Of a stretch of DNA of 64,000 bases, positions 21,451 to 32,984 are shown one piece after another. The translations under genes were made by a program, and so were the position numbers. The notes below the pieces were generated by a model. The model ran no database searches, was not told where the DNA came from, and saw only the letters and a program-made list of their open reading frames with translations. Positions within the stretch are counted from its first letter, which is position 1. Each line of letters begins with the position of its first letter. The DNA is from Liopterus haemorrhoidalis (Eukaryota; Arthropoda; Insecta; Coleoptera; Dytiscidae): the NCBI GenBank assembly GCA_963971575.1, contig OZ020611.1, positions 206,130,743-206,194,742 of the forward strand, written 5' to 3'.

Positions 21451-22040
21451 CTTCCCGGAAATCATGCTTTTTTGGCTCGAATTTCGATATTTTCGAATCA
21501 GATAAACACGATTGTTACAAACCCAAACGATTATCAACTGAATATTATTGCCATATGTCAACACTAAAACATAAAGCCGGTTGTAGACATAAGAGGTGAG
21601 AAAATTACATAGTACAGCAATTGCCCGCCAGATGGACCGAATTAATTCACACACCTAATACTTCGATATCAAGCGGGTATGCGGCGCATGACTTGCATAC
21701 ACAGACCGCACGCCACTGTTAAACAATATCATTGCAATTAAATTCCCGGAAATGATGCTTTTTTGGCTCGAATTTCGATATTTTCGAATCAGATAAACAC
21801 GATGTTATTGTTACAAACCCAAACGATTATCAACTGAATATTATTGCCATATGTCAACACTAAAACATAAAGCCGGTTGCAGACATAAGAGGTTAGAAAA
21901 TTACATAGTACAGCAATTGACCGCCAGATGGACCGAATTAATTCACACACCTAATACTTCGAAATAAAGCGGGTATACGGCGCATGACTTGCATACACAG
22001 ATCGCACACCACCGTTAAATAATATCATTACAATTAAATT
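21451..22040. repeat. Tandem duplication of about 295 bp (two units)
   Basis: The block from TTCCCGGAAATCATGCTTTT is repeated from about 21745 with few differences. Both copies contain GATGGACCGAATTAATTCAC and GCGCATGACTTGCATACACA. It ends about 60 bp downstream of the SLC24 exon donor, in the intron. Confidence 0.9.
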
Positions 22041-22102
22041 AAAATTGAGACCTTTGACAATTATTAGAACAATTTTCACTACTACTTTTAGTATGTACTC
22101 AC

Positions 22103-22578
22103 CTCAGACAGTTCCATAACTTCGCAAATTTGTTCCACCGATGGTAAGAAATAATCGTTGCAAACAACAGCAAGTAGAGTAAAACAATAAATTCCTAATA
22201 TAAAATGAAGAACAACAGCACCATGTTTTTTCTGTTCCACTGTGAACAAATCCTTTGGAAAATCTTCACTGGAATTTGGAATACAACTTTCTTCTTCACT
22301 ATTGTTACTAAAAGGAATGATGGATCTCTGTACATCACGGTATGCAAATGGAATATAACGCATAGATGGCACATTACGTTTTTTTCTTTTATGGGGCAGT
22401 TCTTCTTCATTCTTCTTTAGTATTTCGAGCCGATACAGTTCAGATTTCTCATCTTGTAAATTTGAGATTAATTCTGTTTTTATTTGCACCTCATCTTTTA
22501 TTCTGCTTTTTTCGCTTAGGACGTCTAATGAGTCCACCCGGATATTTCGTGTGTGCCATCGGTCTGTTTTGTATATAT
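22103..22578 (-). CDS. SLC24/NCKX exchanger exon: extracellular loop and first core TM helix
   Basis: This is an internal exon of 476 nt. On the minus strand the acceptor is TTTTATTTTACAG|ATATATAC at 22578 (two bases complete a split codon), and the donor is TCTGAG|GTGAGT at 22103 (phase 0). The 158 codons begin with a hydrophilic, charged segment (…LPHKRKKRNVPSMRY…), followed by ESCIPNSSEDFPKDLFTVEQ. Then comes KKHGAVVLHFILGIYCFTLL leading to AVVCNDYFLPSVEQICEVM. The order CxP, FP-D-FT, HGA-VLH, VC-DYF-PS-E-ICE, LSE is characteristic of NCKX proteins just before the alpha-1 repeat. Its phase and last residues fit exactly to the exon at 2860-3030. Signal-peptide or earlier exons should lie at higher coordinates but were not recognised. 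The gene is named at family level only. Confidence 0.9.
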
Positions 22579-22689
22579 CTGTAAAATAAAAAAGCAAACA
22601 TTAGGAAACAGTAATACCAAATCAGCAGCGTATCTAAGAAATTTAGTCCCTAAACCAAAATATGTAAAAGGCATCCAAACAATAAGATA

Positions 22690-23770
22690 GGTACCTCTTT
22701 TATTAGGGTTTTGTAGGTATGACCAAAAAACCATTATACCGTCATTTTGTCGTCTGTCTGTCTGTCTGTCTGTCGTTCGGTAAATATTGTAGCCAAACGG
22801 ATAACCTAGAGAGTTGAAATTTGGCATGCTTATACAACTCTTTGACCCGCACATAGTAAAAATACTAAAACATCTAAAAAACATATACCCCTAAAAATAT
22901 AAACAAATATGTGCTCATCTAAAAAAAATGTATTTTTTTATAATTCTGAGTAGGGTATCAAATGAAAGCCCTTGGTACGTAGATAAACGATCAAATTTTT
23001 ATTTTTGCAAAATAAATTATTTTGAAGCGATTTTTGCCAAAATTGTGCAAAAAATTTTTTGTCCCACACCCTGTAGCCCAGATGGGTTAAACTAAAAATC
23101 TGAAAAAATTCTAAGTAATGTACATTGGAGTGAACCGGAATAGTACAACAGGAATTTTTGATCAGATTACGTTTTTGTAAAAAAAAACGCGTTTTTTGTG
23201 ATATTTTGCTAATAATGTACACAAGTTATAGCTTTGTAACACGCTACGATAGAACGTGTATGCTAGTGTAGTAGTTTTGGCGCTGGCGTTTCACCCAAGT
23301 AACTCGATCCGAAAGGGATCGAACCCTGCGAGAAGAGACAATATTATTTTTTGTTTATTTTTTTTAAATTTTTATATTGTTTAAATTATTTTTTCAAAAT
23401 TTTAGTTATATTTTGTCAAATGTTGCATTTAATTTTTAAAAGCGTAAATTTAATAACCAGTGGAAATTGTTTAAATTATAATTTAATTCTGTTTCAATGT
23501 ACACGAAATCAGAGGGGCGGAACTTATAACAACCAATGGAAGCCATAGGCGCAATTTTTAATAAACCTTACTATATAAAAAAAAAAATACTGCACATATT
23601 TAGAAACCTAAATAATGGTATTAGGCGTTCGAATTAAAATTAACAAAAAAAAAAATTTAATATAAAATTTGTTTTGGCATCCCAAATAATCATTCACTTA
23701 CTAAATACCTGCAAAACCCTGAAATGTGTGAAAATTCACACTTTACATCAATTTTTTATATATTAAATGT
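22690..23770 (+). repeat. Dispersed repeat family E with CTGT-rich block
   Basis: Several sub-blocks recur elsewhere. TTTTGTAGGTATGACC with (TCTG)n at 22700-22860 occurs inverted at 51300-51470. GGGTTAAACTAAAAATCTGA at 23084 is shared with family D. The stretch 23340-23770 is an inverted copy of 48170-48600, ending in a GTGTGAAAATTCACAC palindrome. A tRNA-like segment sits in the middle. No protein was recognised. Confidence 0.8.
23265..23330 (+). repeat. tRNA-like (Pol III box) segment
   Basis: TAGTAGTTTTGGCGCTGGCG resembles a weak A box, and GATCGAACC at 23317-23325 matches the B-box consensus GWTCRANNC, at tRNA-like spacing. The corresponding region of the 48.6-kb copy has GTAGCGTAGTGC and GTTCGATTTC on the minus strand. 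It is not a functional tRNA gene: no acceptor stem is seen. It suggests a SINE-derived part within the repeat. Confidence 0.4.
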
Positions 23771-24354
23771 TAAAACGGCGTGCCAAAGTTTTCACATTTA
23801 ACCTTTATAAACGAAAACATAATAAAAATATGTTTCATTATTAAACAACAAGATAATAATTGATTCAAATCAAAATATGTATAAGAGAAAAAATGCATGG
23901 AGAGAACAAAATATAATTTTAATTTGAAGTTTACAGGCATCAAAAATAGGTGAATTAATAGCATTCGGACAAGTGATAAATAAAACAAGTTATTATAAAT
24001 TTATCAATAATATTACCTACGGGTATAATTCATCAAACATGTAAAAAATAGGCTTTAATTTGCGGGAAGATTTTATTAACACGATGTCGTCAACCATATT
24101 TTCGTAGAATATAAATACATACGCAGTTATAAACATTTATATTTTTATGGAAAAATTTCCATATAGTTTGAAATATTTTGCTTGATTTTAATTATTCAAA
24201 TTTTTTTAGAGACTCGGAGAGTCATAAAACAGGCCTTTTTTGCCATAATTGATGCCATGAACATGCTGGTGTGTGTGTGTGTGTTTTTTTTTTTAATCGT
24301 TACAGCCGTTCTTCAGTTTTAAGGTAACATATACACACAAACGAACTAATTAAT
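23771..24354. other. Non-coding AT-rich stretch
   Basis: It contains a short (TG)n at about 24269-24283. No gene was seen. Confidence 0.5.
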
Positions 24355-25037
24355 TCAACATGACGGCAAAAAAAGACTACCAAATACAATAACTATAAGA
24401 AGTAGAATGAAGCTTGATTGCTTGATGAACTACAATTTGCCGTATCGTACGCAAATATGCATCTAATGGTTTACAAGATGACGTCTATAATTCAATTTGA
24501 TTAGTAAAAATCATATGACAGTTTTTTTTTTTTATATAAAGATTGTTATTAATTTTACTTTTTAACCGAATGTGTTCTATTCGAAGATATCAGGGAGAGG
24601 TTAGGCCTGTGCTTTGACCTGTCAATTGCTTTAGGTGACGACATTCATGGACAGGCTGATATTCTTCCTGAGAGAATCGAACTAACTGTTTTATTTGTGA
24701 ACTCTTGCACCTTATTTTAATTTGTTTTATTTATTGACTGTGATATTCGATGGCAATTGGTCCCTTTACAGCCTCTTACCATCACCCTGAGTTTCAATAT
24801 TTCGAACAGATTTTTTATCTGATTTATTTGTGTGTGCAAGATTTCTTGTATTGAGTATACGTATTTTTTATTGATTTTAATTTATTGTTTTAAATATTTA
24901 GTGTAGTCATTTAGATGGGCTGCGTTAGGCGCAAATAACCTTGTAGCCTTTGTTTAACTAACTAACTAACTAACTTATTAATTTTATTTCAGATAATTAG
25001 TTTTGTATAAGAAACTATGCAGTTGTGTGCCCCTTAA
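24355..25037. mobile_element. piggyBac-like TTAA MITE family P, copy 1 (5'-truncated)
   Basis: The segments 24355-24561 and 24975-25037 match the right halves of the 44836 and 54954 copies (GGTTTACAAGATG, TAGTTTTGTATAAGAAACT, ending TTAA at 25034). A SINE-like element (24562-24974) splits it. The left inverted repeat is missing. Confidence 0.75.
24562..24974 (+). mobile_element. SINE-like retroelement with (AACT)n tail, copy 1
   Basis: Target duplication TTATTAATTTTACTTT (24546-24561) and TTATTAATTTTATTT (24975-24989). The 3' end is GGCTGCGTTAGGCGCAAATA followed by an (ACTA)n tail. An inverted copy lies at 46499-46929. A variable-length duplication with a short-repeat tail is the mark of target-primed insertion. 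No coding frame was found, so it may be a SINE or a LINE 3' end. Confidence 0.85.
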
Positions 25038-25346
25038 GCTTTTTAAATTTTAATAATAAATGTGGAAACGGCGTAGGAAACAGATTGTTGAACTGCTTTG
25101 GCTCTCCTGCTCTCTATCTTTGCCCTCTTCAAATCTTGCTCCACGCCGTCTATCTAACGATTTCTAGGTCTAAATGTTGGTTTATTTGCAGTAAGTATGC
25201 GCTGGAAAATCTTTTTAACCATATTATGGTTGTATGTGTTGCATGTGTCCCAACCTTCTGAGTCGTTGAGATTTAACCACGGCTTAAATATTTGCATCAC
25301 AATATTCCGCCTTGATTCGTAGTTCTTACGTATTCACCATTGATTT

Positions 25347-26577
25347 GTCAATCGGTAGCCTGGCTCTTGGGAATTTAGTCGCTATGGAGCGTTTCTCGGG
25401 AGCAGACCGCGCGTTATGCGTGCGAGAGTTTTACAAAATGGTGAATCGGCGACTGTAGCGCGTAGAAAATTCTGCAGTATTCGAGGTTTTCGCCACTTAA
25501 ATGATGCGCCAAGCATTCCTCTCTTTCGACATTGGGTTAAAAAGTTTGAAGAGACTGGTACAACGCTGGATAAATCAAAATCCGGGCGACCTAGGTCATC
25601 AAGAACGGTAGAAAACGTGGAGAATGTTAATCAGTCTGTTCGTGACGACCCGAACCTTTCAATTCGGAAGCGCGCAAGTGCTTTAAATGTGCATAGATCA
25701 TCATTACATCGCATTATGCACAAAGACCTAAAGCTGCACCCCTACAAAATGCAATTGGTGCAAGAATTAAAGCTCCAAGATGCCAGTCAGAGGCTTAATT
25801 TCGTAAATCAGGTGATTGAGGGATTTTCAACGTTTACCAACATTTTGTTTTCGGATGAAGCTCATTTTCATCTTAATGGCCACATAAATAAGCAGAACTG
25901 CCGCTACTGGAGTGCAACGAATCCGAAACGCACACATCAGAAACCCCTACATTCGCCTAAAGTGACCGTATGGGCTGCGATGTCGGCGCGAGGAATTATC
26001 GACCCTTACTTTTTTGAAGACGAAAGGGGGCGTGCAGTTACAGTGAATTCAGAGCGTTATGTGGAGATGTTAGACAACTTCTTGGTACCTGAACTGCAAA
26101 ACTTTCCTGGCTATAAGCAAAGAACATGGTTCCAACAGGACGGAGCAATTTCACACACGTCCAATATGTCTTTGCCACGTGTTCGTGAAATTTTCTCAGG
26201 CAAATTGATCTCCCGTAGAGGTGACAAAAATTGGCCTCCACGCAGTCTAGATTTAACCCCTATGGACTTTTTCCTATGGGGTTATCTTAAATCTAAAGTT
26301 TATGTCAATAAACCGACTTCACTGGCGCATTTGAAAGAAAATATCCGTCACGAAATGGCAGCCATCCCTGAGTCCACCTGCCGAGACGTCATAAGTAATT
26401 TTACTGTTCGATTAAATGAGTGCCGAGAACGCGAGGGTCTACATTTAGACGATATTATTTTTAAGAAATAAATCCCCAAAAAGTGTATTTTAATAATTAA
26501 TAAACATTTTTTCTACATACGGCTTACTTTTTTTTTAATCGATCGTCTAAATATAAAATTTCTTTTGAGACACCTTG
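25347..26577 (+). mobile_element. DD41D mariner-like element, copy 1 (5' end lost)
   Basis: The 3' terminal repeat CAAGGTGTCTCAAAAGAAAT (inverted, ending 26577) is followed by TA. Homology to copy 2 begins at TGTCAATCGGTAGCC (about 25347), so about 60-bp of the left end including the terminal repeat is gone. Apart from that the two copies are almost identical. Confidence 0.9.
25384..26471 (+). pseudogene. DD41D mariner transposase, nearly intact frame
   Basis: From 25416 a 351-codon frame runs to a stop at 26471. By alignment with copy 2 the real start is the ATG at 25384, but a 1-bp loss in the run near 25434 puts that start out of frame. Residues about 1-105 form the paired-like helix-turn-helix region with SGRPR at 56-60. 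The catalytic domain has D147 (FSDEAHF), D242 (FQQDGA) and D284 (TPMDFFLWG), with 41 residues between the last two: the DD41D arrangement known for rosa-like mariners. Family proteins cut and paste DNA between TA sites. SPD before the third Asp has become SLD. With the left terminal repeat missing, the element cannot move itself, though a protein from this frame cannot be excluded. Confidence 0.85.
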
Positions 26578-28260
26578 TATATGCATCGGAAAATATGTCT
26601 TTGGAAAATACCAAACAGAATTTCTTCAGTCTTTGTTCAAAATTCAGGCATCCGACAATATTTTCTATACTTATGACATATTATATCGCCTTGATACTAA
26701 TACTAGTTATATTGTATCGTACTACTACAACCTAGTACTATAAGTAATGGCAATAGTTGAAAATAAAGACTTCCATTACAATTCTGAAGTAGACATCTAC
26801 TTGTCGGATCTGTGTGATAATAGATGCACTGATAAAATATTGGAATAGAGAGCCAAGGACACAGTCAAAAATATAGGTGGCCAAAACAGACGATTTAAGA
26901 TATCTCGAGAAATGGCTACTGTTGGCTTAAGATAGAGTAAAAAGAAAACAACAAAGGAATGCCGATGTTCAGTAGAGGGCATCTATGGTACTCCGATACT
27001 GATGAACTCAAATGGATATCGTTGCTCTGTGCCAGAAATTTAACTAACTAACCATCGTCGAATGTTGATTATAATGAAGAAACCACAAGTTAATTTCTCC
27101 TGTTAATTCTAAATTTGTGAATATACGATAATTCACAAATTTAGATTTAAATATGTTCATAAAGTTAAAGTTTTCATACTTATAATGTTAACATATATTC
27201 ATTTAACATCGATTACTTTTCATCGTTTAAAATCTTCGATACTTATCCATATTGGAGAATTCAACCTACGCTGAATATTAATGCGAAAATATCACGATTA
27301 GGATGTCAATGTTATTTGAGACTGACGTAAAATTGATGGTTAAATGTACGATTTATATAATTTGTAATATAAGTAGGAAAACTAAATCTCTGATTAGAGG
27401 CTGAAAACCCTTAAAAGCTTCTCGTTAACGGGGAGAACGTGGGCGAGCAAGAGGGAACTCGCAAGTCGTGAAGACATACTCGTGCAAAATCACGGTCACT
27501 ACGTTCATACACCTTTTATACAGGATATTTTAAGATTAGGATTTTGACAGGATATATGGTATGTTTTTGTGAAAATAAAAGTAAATGTATACAGTTCAAA
27601 TTTATAAAAAGAATAAATCACATTCAGAAAGAAATATTGGATATGAAATAAATAAAAATATATGACATGAAGGCGACAGTTCATTCACCTTGTGATAGTT
27701 TATTAAAGTTCCTTTTTCAGTATTATAACATCTTGACAACTTCTACTTCTTCTTCAAGTGCTATATCAAGTTCACTACTAAAACGGCAATTCTAAATTTC
27801 GATACAAAAGTTAGAAATCGTTTTACGAAGGCAGGATGAAAAATAGTGTGACTGGAAAAGAAAGAATTTTGTTTTTTAATTTAACTTAATTTTTATTGCG
27901 CCATATAATTACCTTTTGATTCAATAAACTTATTCTATAGTTTTTTTTTATAGAATTTCAGTTAAAATAGCAGAAATGATTAGATTTTTAAACAATTTTG
28001 TCACCACCAGGCGTGTGCCATTACAGAGACCCTTTTTTGTGTTGTGGTTTCATAAAAACATAATTATTGCCCCTACTTTTAAGTTTAATTTGTGAGGTGA
28101 TATTCCTCGTTGATGTTTGTAGTATCTTCATTTCGGGAGCAAAGGAAACTCTGCCTATTAGGTAATCCGACATTGGTGAAAACCCACTGATAAAGGAAGA
28201 CGTGCAAGCGAAAGCTTAAAAACCGAATTATGTTCAGCAGTAATAAAGGGGTAGACAATC
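26578..28260. other. Non-coding AT-rich stretch
   Basis: No gene or clear repeat was recognised. A segment at about 28190-28275 (TCAAAATTTCGGAAAA) resembles 30890-30915. Confidence 0.5.
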
Positions 28261-28264
28261 AAAA

Positions 28265-29110
28265 TTTCGGAAAACTGATTTATTTTTATTTTTATTTTTT
28301 TATTTTATGTAAATTTTAGAATCGTACACAGGTCGAACCCAATAAATACGACTACAAATAATATATAATGAATTCTTAAGATTTCTATGTTAAACAATAT
28401 AGAAATACATACACATAGATATACAACAAACGAATTCATATGGATGAATCGTATAACCATATTAAATTTACAATATTACATACAATATTACATATAGATT
28501 TTATATAATTAATCAATATTACGTACAAATATGAACACTCTTGGAATTAATTACGAATTTGAAATAAATTTACTTATTAAGTTGTTTTTGAAAATCTGAT
28601 TTGAATCGTAAAATGTGTCTACATTAGGGCAGTTACTATTAAATGTAGATACTAACCGATGCATTGGTGAGTTTAGCAAGAAATTGGTTCATTATGCAAA
28701 AGGTTGGTATAACAAGTTATATATACGTAAGTTTTTAGAAGGGAGATTGAAATGAATCTTACTTAATAACTCAGAATTGTCGATATAATTATTTAATATC
28801 TTTTTGAAAATCATTATGTCGGTAATCTCTCTCCTGTTTTCTAATGACATTATATTTAGGTATTTACACCTGGAGTTCTACGAACGATCAGTCAGTGGAA
28901 ATTTGTAACATAGATAATTAGTGAACTTTTTTTGAACTCTTTCAAGTCTTATTGTGTGATTGATATATTGCGGGATCCATACTGAGCTACAATAGTTCAA
29001 GTTACTTAAAACATAAGAATTGTACCAAACAATAATTGGTTTTAAGTTATTGAAAAAAAAAAGTATTTAACAACAGGGTCGTGTATAGGAATCCAGAACA
29101 CTCCCAGATA
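28265..29110 (-). pseudogene. LINE ORF2 C-terminal relic (Jockey/CR1-like)
   Basis: The minus strand encodes YCSSVWIPQYINHTIRLERV followed by QKKFTNYLCYKF and later MSLENRREITDIMIFKKILN. This is the region after the reverse transcriptase in Jockey/CR1-like LINEs (consensus VW-P-Y…RLE-VQ-KF…SLE-RR…Y-ILNG). Several stops are present. The 3' end runs into an A-rich tail (T-rich at 28270-28310 on the plus strand), and the 5' part including the RT is missing. This is typical 5' truncation. Confidence 0.7.
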
Positions 29111-29298
29111 TTGATATTAAACGTAATCCAACAACTTTATATTCTTGTCTTCCGACTTTTCTAGGAAATAAAGTGCGGAAGTTTCTAGACACATTTTCGC
29201 AAAAATTTCGTAAAAATATTTTTTTGCAAAAAAAAAAAAAGTGTTTGCTAATCTACGTGTCAATAGCTTTCATTTGATACCCCACTCATATTTTTATA

Positions 29299-30590
29299 CA
29301 AGGTGTCTCAAAATAAATTTTATATTTATTTAGCTTACTGCGTGATCGCAACGTATCCGAGGGGCGCGGGGGTTATGTCAATCGGTAGCCTGGCTCTTGG
29401 GAATTCAGTCGCTATGGAGCGTTTCTCGGGAGCAGACCACGCGTTATGCGTGCGAGAGTTTTACAAAAACGGTGATTCGGCGACTGTAGCGCGTAGAAAA
29501 TTCTGCAGTATTCGAGGTTTTCGTCACTTAAATGATGCGCCAAGCACTCCTCTCATTCGACATTGGGTTAAAAAGTTTGAAGAGACTGGTACAACGCTGG
29601 ATAAATCAAAATCCGGGCGACCTAGGTCATCAAGAACGGTAGAAAACGTGGAAAATGTTAATCAGTCTGTTCGTGACGACCCGAACCTTTCAATTCGGAA
29701 GCGCGCAAGTGCTTTAAATGTACATAGATCATCATTACATCGCATTATGCACAAAGACCTAAAGCTGCAGCCCTACAAAATTCAATTGGTGCAAGAATTA
29801 AAGCCCCAAGATGCCAGTCAGAGGCTTAATTTCGTAAATCAGGTGATTGAGCGATTTTCAACGTTTACCAACATTTTGTTTTCTTAATGGCCACGTAAAT
29901 AAACAGAACTGCCGCTACTGGAGTGCAACGAATCCGAAACGCAAACATCAGAAACCCCTACATTCGCCTAAAGTGACTGCGTATGGGCTGCGATGTCGGC
30001 GCGAGGAATTATTGGCCCTTACTTTTTTGAAGACGAAAGGGGGCGTGCAGTTACAGTGAATTCAGAGCGTTATGTGGAGATGTTAGACAACTTCTTGGTA
30101 CCTGAACTGCAAAACTTTCCTGGCTATAACCAAAGAACATGGTTCCAACAGGACGGAGCAACTTCACACACGTCCAATATGTCTCTGCCACGTGTTCGTG
30201 AAATTTTCTCAGGCAAATTGATCTCCCGGAGAGGTGACATAAATTGGCCTCCACGCAGTCCAGATTTAACCCCTATGGACTTTTTCCTATGGGGTTATCT
30301 TAAATCTAAAGTTTACGCCAATAAACCGACTTCACTGGCGCATTTGAAAGAAAATATCCGTCACGAAATGGCAGCCATCCCTGAGTCCACCTGCCGAGAC
30401 GTCATAAGTAATTTTACTGTTCGATTAAATGAGTGCCGAGAACGCGAGGATCTACATTTAGACGATATTATTTTTAAGAAATAAATCCCCAAAAAGTGTA
30501 TTTTAATAATTAATAAACATTTTTTCTATATACGGCTTACTTTTTTTTTAATCGATCCACTAAATATAAAATTTCTTTTGAGACAGCTTG
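29299..30590 (+). mobile_element. DD41D mariner-like element, copy 2 (both ends present)
   Basis: Terminal repeats CAAGGTGTCTCAAAATAAAT at 29299 and, inverted at 30590, CAAGCTGTCTCAAAAGAAAT are flanked by TA at 29297-29298 and 30591-30592. It is in the same orientation as copy 1, 2.7 kb downstream, with only scattered differences. Confidence 0.92.
29414..30484 (+). pseudogene. DD41D mariner transposase, copy 2, broken by deletion
   Basis: Start ATG at 29414 (MERFSGADHALCVREFYKNG). The frame is open to 29887, where a 20-bp deletion after about 29883, relative to copy 1, removes the FSDEAHF catalytic Asp and shifts the frame. A 2-bp gain at about 29978 restores it, and 29993-30484 is open again with FQQDGAT, SPDLTPMDFF and the C-terminus LHLDDIIFKK. 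This copy keeps the intact N-terminus and SPD that copy 1 lost, and copy 1 keeps the Asp lost here. Confidence 0.9.
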
Positions 30591-30592
30591 TA

Positions 30593-31158
30593 CAATATAC
30601 CTGTGGTTCTTAAACTTTTTTGATGACTGTACTCTAATGCACAAAATGACATATGTGTTATTACGTATGTACACATAATGTATGACATACTGTGTTTTAA
30701 TATGAAAAATGCAAGGCATCTTCATTTTTCTGTATGACATCCGTATTAATTCTACGGAGTTTGCCTTTCATTTACCTACCCTGGTGCAGGCCTAAAAATC
30801 GGATGATGTTCGTCAGTAAAAAACACGCCAACATAAGTAAAAGACGATTTTGGAATTTTAAGCTATAATTCGGGTACCAATTTCAGACTAGATAATCAAA
30901 ATTTCGGAAAATTAAAAACAACGTCATGCTTAGGAACACCTTGAAATTCAACGCATTCGAACAAACTTCATTTTTTGTCCCATTAAGATAACATGGCAAC
31001 TATTTTGGGTCGCATGCCCTTTTCGAATTTTCTAGGTTTAGGATTTTTTCATCCTGAGAATGTTCCCAGGAAACCACATGCTAAATTTCAATTTTCTAGG
31101 TCACCGGGAAGTACGCAAAAAACCTCTGGAAAGGCAGACACCTCAGCGTTTTTATGTA
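30593..31158. other. Non-coding stretch
   Basis: A segment at 30790-30915 resembles 28205-28275. No gene was seen. Confidence 0.45.
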
Positions 31159-32101
31159 GAGTGGAACTCCAATATTCGTCCACGCCAATGTTCGTCTTTT
31201 TTGATATTCGTTCTTTTTTTTTTTTTGATGAAATTTTTGTTTGATATTCGTGCGAAACATCAATATTCGTCCCACCTGCCACCACTGACGTGGCCGCCGA
31301 GTCAGCTGATCGTCTGTTAATTGGCTCAGACTCGAGCAGTGATTAAAGTGTGCGCACTAACTCTCGTTTAATACTTTATTTTGTTTTTAATATTTACGAG
31401 TTTTTACAGTTAATATTTTAATAAATACAGTACTGTAAGTCACCGTGGGTCGTAAAGAGTCAGATAAGGGACAAGCAGATGATGGGCCGGTTCCAAGTGC
31501 TTAAATTAAGAAATTTGCCCAAGTAGACTGCCACTTGGGCAAAAATGCAGGTCTTCATCGAGAAATTGCACCTAAACATCGCTGTAGTTAATGAGCGTAT
31601 CAATTCATTTGATGACGATGTATTTGGACACTTTTGGAAAATATTAAAAAACAAAGCAAAACAAACTTCATTGGATAACTTCTTTTAAAAAAATGAGTGC
31701 TGGTGAATCGTCTGAAAATGCTATTGAATCATTAGGAAATCAATCACCAGAATCCCCTTCCAAACAATAGTTTGACCCCTCTAAAATATTATAAACAATG
31801 ATTGTTTTTAAACAATCATTGTTTTTTCATCTAAAAGGTAAATTTCGTTTTAAAATTTTATTTATGTATGTATTTATCTAATTAGAATGTATTTGCAATG
31901 ATTTCCGAGATTTTTCGAGGGATTTTGTTTGTTTGTTAAAGAATAGATAAGCAAAATTCGGGGCTGAGGACGGATTTAACTATTTTATTTAATTCTTATG
32001 GGAAAAATTCGTTTGATATTCGTCCTTTTTAATATCGGCCTACCCACAAAAACGGATTAATGACGAATATCTTATTCGTCATTATTATAGGAGTTCTACT
32101 G
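31159..32101 (+). mobile_element. Tigger/pogo-like element with transposase C-terminal remnant
   Basis: The ends are GAGTGGAACTCCAATATTCG and, inverted at 32101, CAGTAGAACTCCTATAATAA, flanked by TA. Subterminal ATATTCGTC repeats are present. Plus-strand codons at about 31610-31690 read KNKAKQTSLDNFF, the C-terminal motif common in Tigger/jerky proteins, and MSAGESSENAIESLG follows. A short GRKESDKGQ start-like segment lies at about 31448. The DDE domain is deleted. Confidence 0.8.
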
Positions 32102-32103
32102 TA

Positions 32104-32980
32104 TATAGATAGATTGTTAGTATTGTATAAGAAACTTTTAATCTGTGTGAGTTATATGTAGCGTTAAAATTACATTACGATACTGAAAAATTTTAGTTTT
32201 ACGAAGAAATTTTACGTTACTGTTGTGGTTGTGAAATTTAAGTTACGATATGTTAGCAATAAACGAAATGTTAGGAGCAAATAAAATCAAAGTTATGCTT
32301 CTGTTTACCAGCATTTTGTTTGGCAATTATGATAAAAGCAAGTAGAATAATCTGAAATTTTATTTGTTGTTTTATTGATATGATAAAAAATGTTATCAAC
32401 AATATGTGGGGTAAATTGAAATCTATCTTTAACCTGTTAATCCAGCTTCATTATCGCAAGCGAAATTTCCAATTTAAAAAACATTTTTATAACGGTATAT
32501 CACACTTTTTTCATTTCACTTTCTGATAAATATACTAGGACAAACACTGTAATCGCAGCTTCGCTACCGCAAAAAAATTAGCCGTAGTCGGTCTTGATCG
32601 GGCCCATGTTGAAATGGGTTCAAATCAAGTTCGGTGTGAATAGTTTTAGTGAGGGTCCAAGTATATTTTTTTGGTTTTATTCTACAATTTTATAAATATG
32701 TGCTTCTTATTGAAATAATTTAAGTAAGGGCTTATTTATAAATGCCCTTAATAATACAGTCACTTGATGACTTAATTCGACAAAATGTCACATGCAGAGA
32801 CCCAGTTCTCTTCTCCTCACCATATCAAGCCAGCCTAGCGTGTCACGATAAAAACTTACATGGTCACGTTTATATATATTAAAAATAAAACGAAGACAGG
32901 TAATCTGAACTTTCTGAATCCTACTTGAATCTACTGTTGTTAAGCAAGGGCCTTATACGATATCTCCATAGACTATCTGT
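32104..32980. other. Non-coding AT-rich stretch
   Basis: No gene or repeat was recognised. Confidence 0.5.
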
Positions 32981-32984
32981 CAAC

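Noticed and set aside
23265..23330. A functional tRNA gene
   Set aside because: Only A-box and B-box-like motifs are present. No cloverleaf with an acceptor stem or anticodon arm can be drawn.
26038..30254. Minus-strand 67-codon frames within both DD41D copies
   Set aside because: They are antisense shadows of the transposase and appear in both copies only because the DNA is duplicated.
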